In this document: one piece after another, positions 61,671-64,000 of the stretch | Numbering within the stretch: the first letter of the stretch is position 1 | Layout: every line of letters begins with the position of its first letter | Assembly (NCBI GenBank): GCA_009782605.1 | Contig: WRIR01000003.1 | Location: forward strand, 1 to 64,000 | Origin: Eggerthellaceae bacterium | GTDB lineage: Bacteria > Actinomycetota > Coriobacteriia > Coriobacteriales > Eggerthellaceae | Length of the DNA stretch: 64,000 nucleotides | Direction: 5' to 3' | The notes under the pieces: generated by a model | What the model was told of the DNA's origin: nothing | The model's input: only the letters and a program-made list of their open reading frames with translations | Databases searched by the model: none | Made by a program: the position numbers and the translations under genes

Positions 61671-62771
61671 CTAGCGAATCTTGTTGAGGGGAATCCGTAT
61701 ATGGATGCCCTCCCGGGACAGCCCGACCTCGGGCGTGACCGCAGGATCGAGGTAGTAACGCTCGGCGAGGCCCCGGTAAGCCTTGGCAATGCCTTCTGTG
61801 AACTCCCCTAAGTCGCAGGCGTCTATCTTCAATCCCCGCGCATCGCGCAGCAGGGCTTTTTTAAGATCCTTGGCCTGCCTGCCCCGCCCCGGCTTCCCTC
61901 CGACGTCGGGAAGGTTCTGCACTATGCCTTCCAAGAAGGGCCCCTGGGGCTGGATGTCACCGTCAAGGATACGCCGCGCCGACCTTTCGGAAAGGTCGAG
62001 CCCCATACCAGCTGCCAGCGCGACAAGTTGGGATGGGGCTGCCGCAAGGCAGAGCCTCTTAACGAGCGGCAGATCCTGGGGGTCCCCGCAAAAGGCCCTC
62101 GTGCCCCTGGGCACCGTAGCGCAGCCGAACGCGAAGAGGGTTGCCGCTATCTCGGTGGGCGAGCCTTGGTAAACCTCGCAGCGCCCGCGGTGCGCCCAGG
62201 CGAACTCGGCTATGACCCGGTTGATGTTACGGGTGCCCCGTATCCGGGTTTCGCCCTCGCTGTCGGTGGAGAACACCGGCATCATCGACTGGTCGGTTTT
62301 TTCCGGGAGGCTTTCCAGGTCGGTCTCTATGGCGAAAGAAGCCCCCTTGCCCCTGGCTGAGTCGGCGATGCGTGCGCTTTTCGCATTAGCCGCAATCGAA
62401 TAGAGCGCCATGCCGCGCCCATGCACGCCCCAGGCATCAACGTGCATGGTGTCGAGCTTCGAGGTCACCCGGGGCTCGAATACCGCGGCCTGCATGGGTT
62501 GGGGGATGCCTTCCCCGTCGTCTATCATGCCGATACGCCGCAGGCTCCCCTCGCGGGAAAGGGCGACGAAGATGTTCTTCGCCTGCGCGTCACGCGCGTT
62601 GCGCAAAAGCTCGATGACGACGTCCTCCGTGCAGCGGATGTCGTGCTTTGCCTGGCGGCGTTGCGCCTCGCTGCTCCGGAGGCGGACATAGCCATCTCCG
62701 AGGTCGTCCTCGACGCGGAGAGGGCTCTCGCCGCATACCTCGTCAATGAAGGATGTCAGAGACCCATCCAT
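61671..62771 (-). CDS. GHKL (HSP90-like) ATPase-domain protein
   Basis: A 366-residue protein with a full Bergerat ATP fold: N-box TEDVVIELLRNARDAQA (~49-65), G1 DDGEGIPQP (~84-92), G2 GVHGRGMALYSIA (~117-129), then a MutL/HSP90-like beta region. The C-terminal ~170 residues match no domain I recognise and have Arg/Lys-rich segments. There is no transmembrane or kinase dimerisation region, so it is not a typical sensor kinase. The start lies only three bases after the rny stop, suggesting cotranscription. Confidence 0.85.
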   Translation of the reverse strand: MDGSLTSFIDEVCGESPLRVEDDLGDGYVRLRSSEAQRRQAKHDIRCTEDVVIELLRNARDAQAKNIFVALSREGSLRRIGMIDDGEGIPQPMQAAVFEPRVTSKLDTMHVDAWGVHGRGMALYSIAANAKSARIADSARGKGASFAIETDLESLPEKTDQSMMPVFSTDSEGETRIRGTRNINRVIAEFAWAHRGRCEVYQGSPTEIAATLFAFGCATVPRGTRAFCGDPQDLPLVKRLCLAAAPSQLVALAAGMGLDLSERSARRILDGDIQPQGPFLEGIVQNLPDVGGKPGRGRQAKDLKKALLRDARGLKIDACDLGEFTEGIAKAYRGLAERYYLDPAVTPEVGLSREGIHIRIPLNKIR

Positions 62772-62774
62772 CGC

Positions 62775-64000
62775 CTATTTTGCGTAGTCGACTGCGCGGC
62801 TCTCCCGGATGACGACGACCTTCACCTGTCCGGGGTACTGCATCTCGCTTTCAATCTGGTGGGCTATGTCGTGGGCGAGGACCACCGTCGAGGCCTCGTC
62901 TATCTCTTCTGGCGTCACCATCACACGGACTTCCCGGCCGGCCTGTATCGCATAGGTCCGCTCGACCCCTTTGTGGTTGTTTGCTATCTCCTCAAGCTTC
63001 TCAAGCCTCTTGATGTAGGAGTCGAGGGTCTCCTTGCGCGCGCCCGGGCGTGCCGCGGAGACCGCATCGGCGGCCTGTACCAGCACGTCGAGGACGCTGC
63101 GGGGCTCGATGTCGTTGTGGTGGGCCTCGATGGCCTGTACGATGTCGCCCTTCTCGCCGAAGCGTCGGGCGAGGTCGGCGCCGATGACCGCATGGCTTCC
63201 CTCGACCTCGTGGTCGACCGCCTTGCCGAGGTCGTGGAGCAGCCCGGCCCGCTTCGCGGGGATGGGGTCGAGCCCGAGCTCAGAAGCCATCACGCCGCAG
63301 AGGTAGGCGACCTCAAGCGCGTGGTTCAACACGTTTTGCCCGTAGGAGGTGCGGTAGCGCAGGCGCCCGAGGGTCTTTATCAGCTCGGGGTGGATGTCGT
63401 GGATGCCGGTGTCGAAGCTCGCCTGCTCGCCGGCCTCTAGTATGCGCTGGTTCACATAGTCCTCGGCCTTCGAGAACATCTCCTCTATCCGTGCGGGGTG
63501 TATCCTCCCGTCCGATATGAGGTTCTCCATGGTGACCCGGCCTATCTCGCGCCTCACGGGGTCGAAGCACGAGATGGTGACGCACTCGGGGGTATCGTCG
63601 ATAATCAGGTTCGTGCCCGTCAACTGCTCGAAGGAGCGTATGTTGCGCCCCTCGCGGCCGATGATGCGGCCCTTGAGGTCGTCGGTCGGGATGTGGATGG
63701 CAGAGACCGTGCTCTCCGCCGAGTGGTCGGCCGCGACGCGCTGTATCGCGAGGCTGAGTATCTCGCGGGACTTCTTCTCGGCCTCCGCCTTCGTGCGGGC
63801 CTCGGCGTCGCGAATGATAGTGGCGCTCTCATGGGCCACATCGTCTTTGAGCGAGTCAAGGAGCTCGGCCTTCGCCTCTTCGGGCGTCATGCCGGCAACC
63901 CGCTCAAGGCGGACGTTCACCTCTTGTGACAGGTCGTCCAAATCACGGCTGCGGCGGTCGAGCTGTCCTTGCTGCGAGGATATCTGGTGCTCGCGGGCGT
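62775..64000 (-). CDS. rny: Ribonuclease Y (partial; N-terminus beyond window)
   Basis: At least 408 residues of RNase Y are visible, read leftward from the window end, where the frame is still open. An N-terminal coiled-coil region (Glu/Lys/Arg/Gln-rich) precedes a KH domain ([20 protein letters not shown]) and an HD domain (HALEVAYL ... [12 protein letters not shown]). RNase Y is a membrane-tethered endonuclease that starts mRNA decay. The membrane-anchor N-terminus is outside the window. Confidence 0.95.
   Translation of the reverse strand, partial: AREHQISSQQGQLDRRSRDLDDLSQEVNVRLERVAGMTPEEAKAELLDSLKDDVAHESATIIRDAEARTKAEAEKKSREILSLAIQRVAADHSAESTVSAIHIPTDDLKGRIIGREGRNIRSFEQLTGTNLIIDDTPECVTISCFDPVRREIGRVTMENLISDGRIHPARIEEMFSKAEDYVNQRILEAGEQASFDTGIHDIHPELIKTLGRLRYRTSYGQNVLNHALEVAYLCGVMASELGLDPIPAKRAGLLHDLGKAVDHEVEGSHAVIGADLARRFGEKGDIVQAIEAHHNDIEPRSVLDVLVQAADAVSAARPGARKETLDSYIKRLEKLEEIANNHKGVERTYAIQAGREVRVMVTPEEIDEASTVVLAHDIAHQIESEMQYPGQVKVVVIRESRAVDYAK

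Overview
This window reads as the chromosome of a high-GC, anaerobic actinobacterium of the Coriobacteriia/Eggerthellaceae type. The evidence is about 65% GC coding sequence, a Tat-exported molybdopterin oxidoreductase operon with DmsBC/TorD/NapGH-like partners, a six-subunit Ech hydrogenase, an indolepyruvate:ferredoxin oxidoreductase cluster, menaquinone biosynthesis (menA), DapL-type lysine synthesis and an actinobacterial-style lexA-nrdR-dut block. The assignment is inferred from gene content, not from a marker gene search. The first ~1.46 kb is different: AT-rich, non-coding, microsatellite-bearing and eukaryote-like, joined to the bacterial DNA through a C15-G26 homopolymer. I regard that as an assembly or library chimera, possibly with host (arthropod-like) DNA.

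Layout. 1.5-10.6 kb: a LysR regulator divergent from a respiratory operon (molybdopterin catalytic subunit, four-cluster ferredoxin subunit, DmsC-like anchor, duplicated-domain accessory protein, TorD chaperone, NapG- and NapH-like ferredoxins). 10.8-18.9 kb: a second LysR regulator, pta, glf plus a family 2 glycosyltransferase, dinB, a PLP-fold pseudoenzyme candidate and a DegV protein. 19.2-26.1 kb: ileS-lspA-rluD-hemH-coaBC. 26.1-30.8 kb: accessory region with a DUF5674 gene pair, tRNA-Pro with a decayed 3'-end repeat, pflX, a hipBA module bounded by 64-bp direct repeats, and a GH25 lysozyme. 31.0-36.5 kb: echABCDEF. 36.6-39.3 kb: pgsA and a VanW protein.

39.3-48.3 kb: two phenylacetate-CoA-ligase-like genes and two ACT-domain genes placed in mirror order around iorAB, with dacA-like and FHA genes between them, then gluQ. 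48.3-53 kb: vapBC, menA, a thioesterase, a zinc-ribbon membrane protein and an autoregulated merR. 53-64 kb: dut, nrdR, a small membrane protein divergent from lexA under paired LexA boxes, then hflX-dapL-dapF-miaA-miaB-spoVS-GHKL ATPase-rny, all on the minus strand and the last running off the window.

How the genes fit together: amino-acid oxidation through IorAB yields reduced ferredoxin, which Ech can oxidise with H2 evolution and ion pumping. Menaquinone (MenA) can feed the DmsC/NapH-type membrane modules and the periplasmic molybdoenzyme. The most unusual items are the divergent lexA/small-membrane-protein switch with a LexA box inside each promoter spacer, the aminotransferase fold lacking its PLP lysine, the hipBA cassette that duplicated the 3' end of pflX, and the mirrored PaaK-ACT-IorAB-ACT-PaaK cluster.
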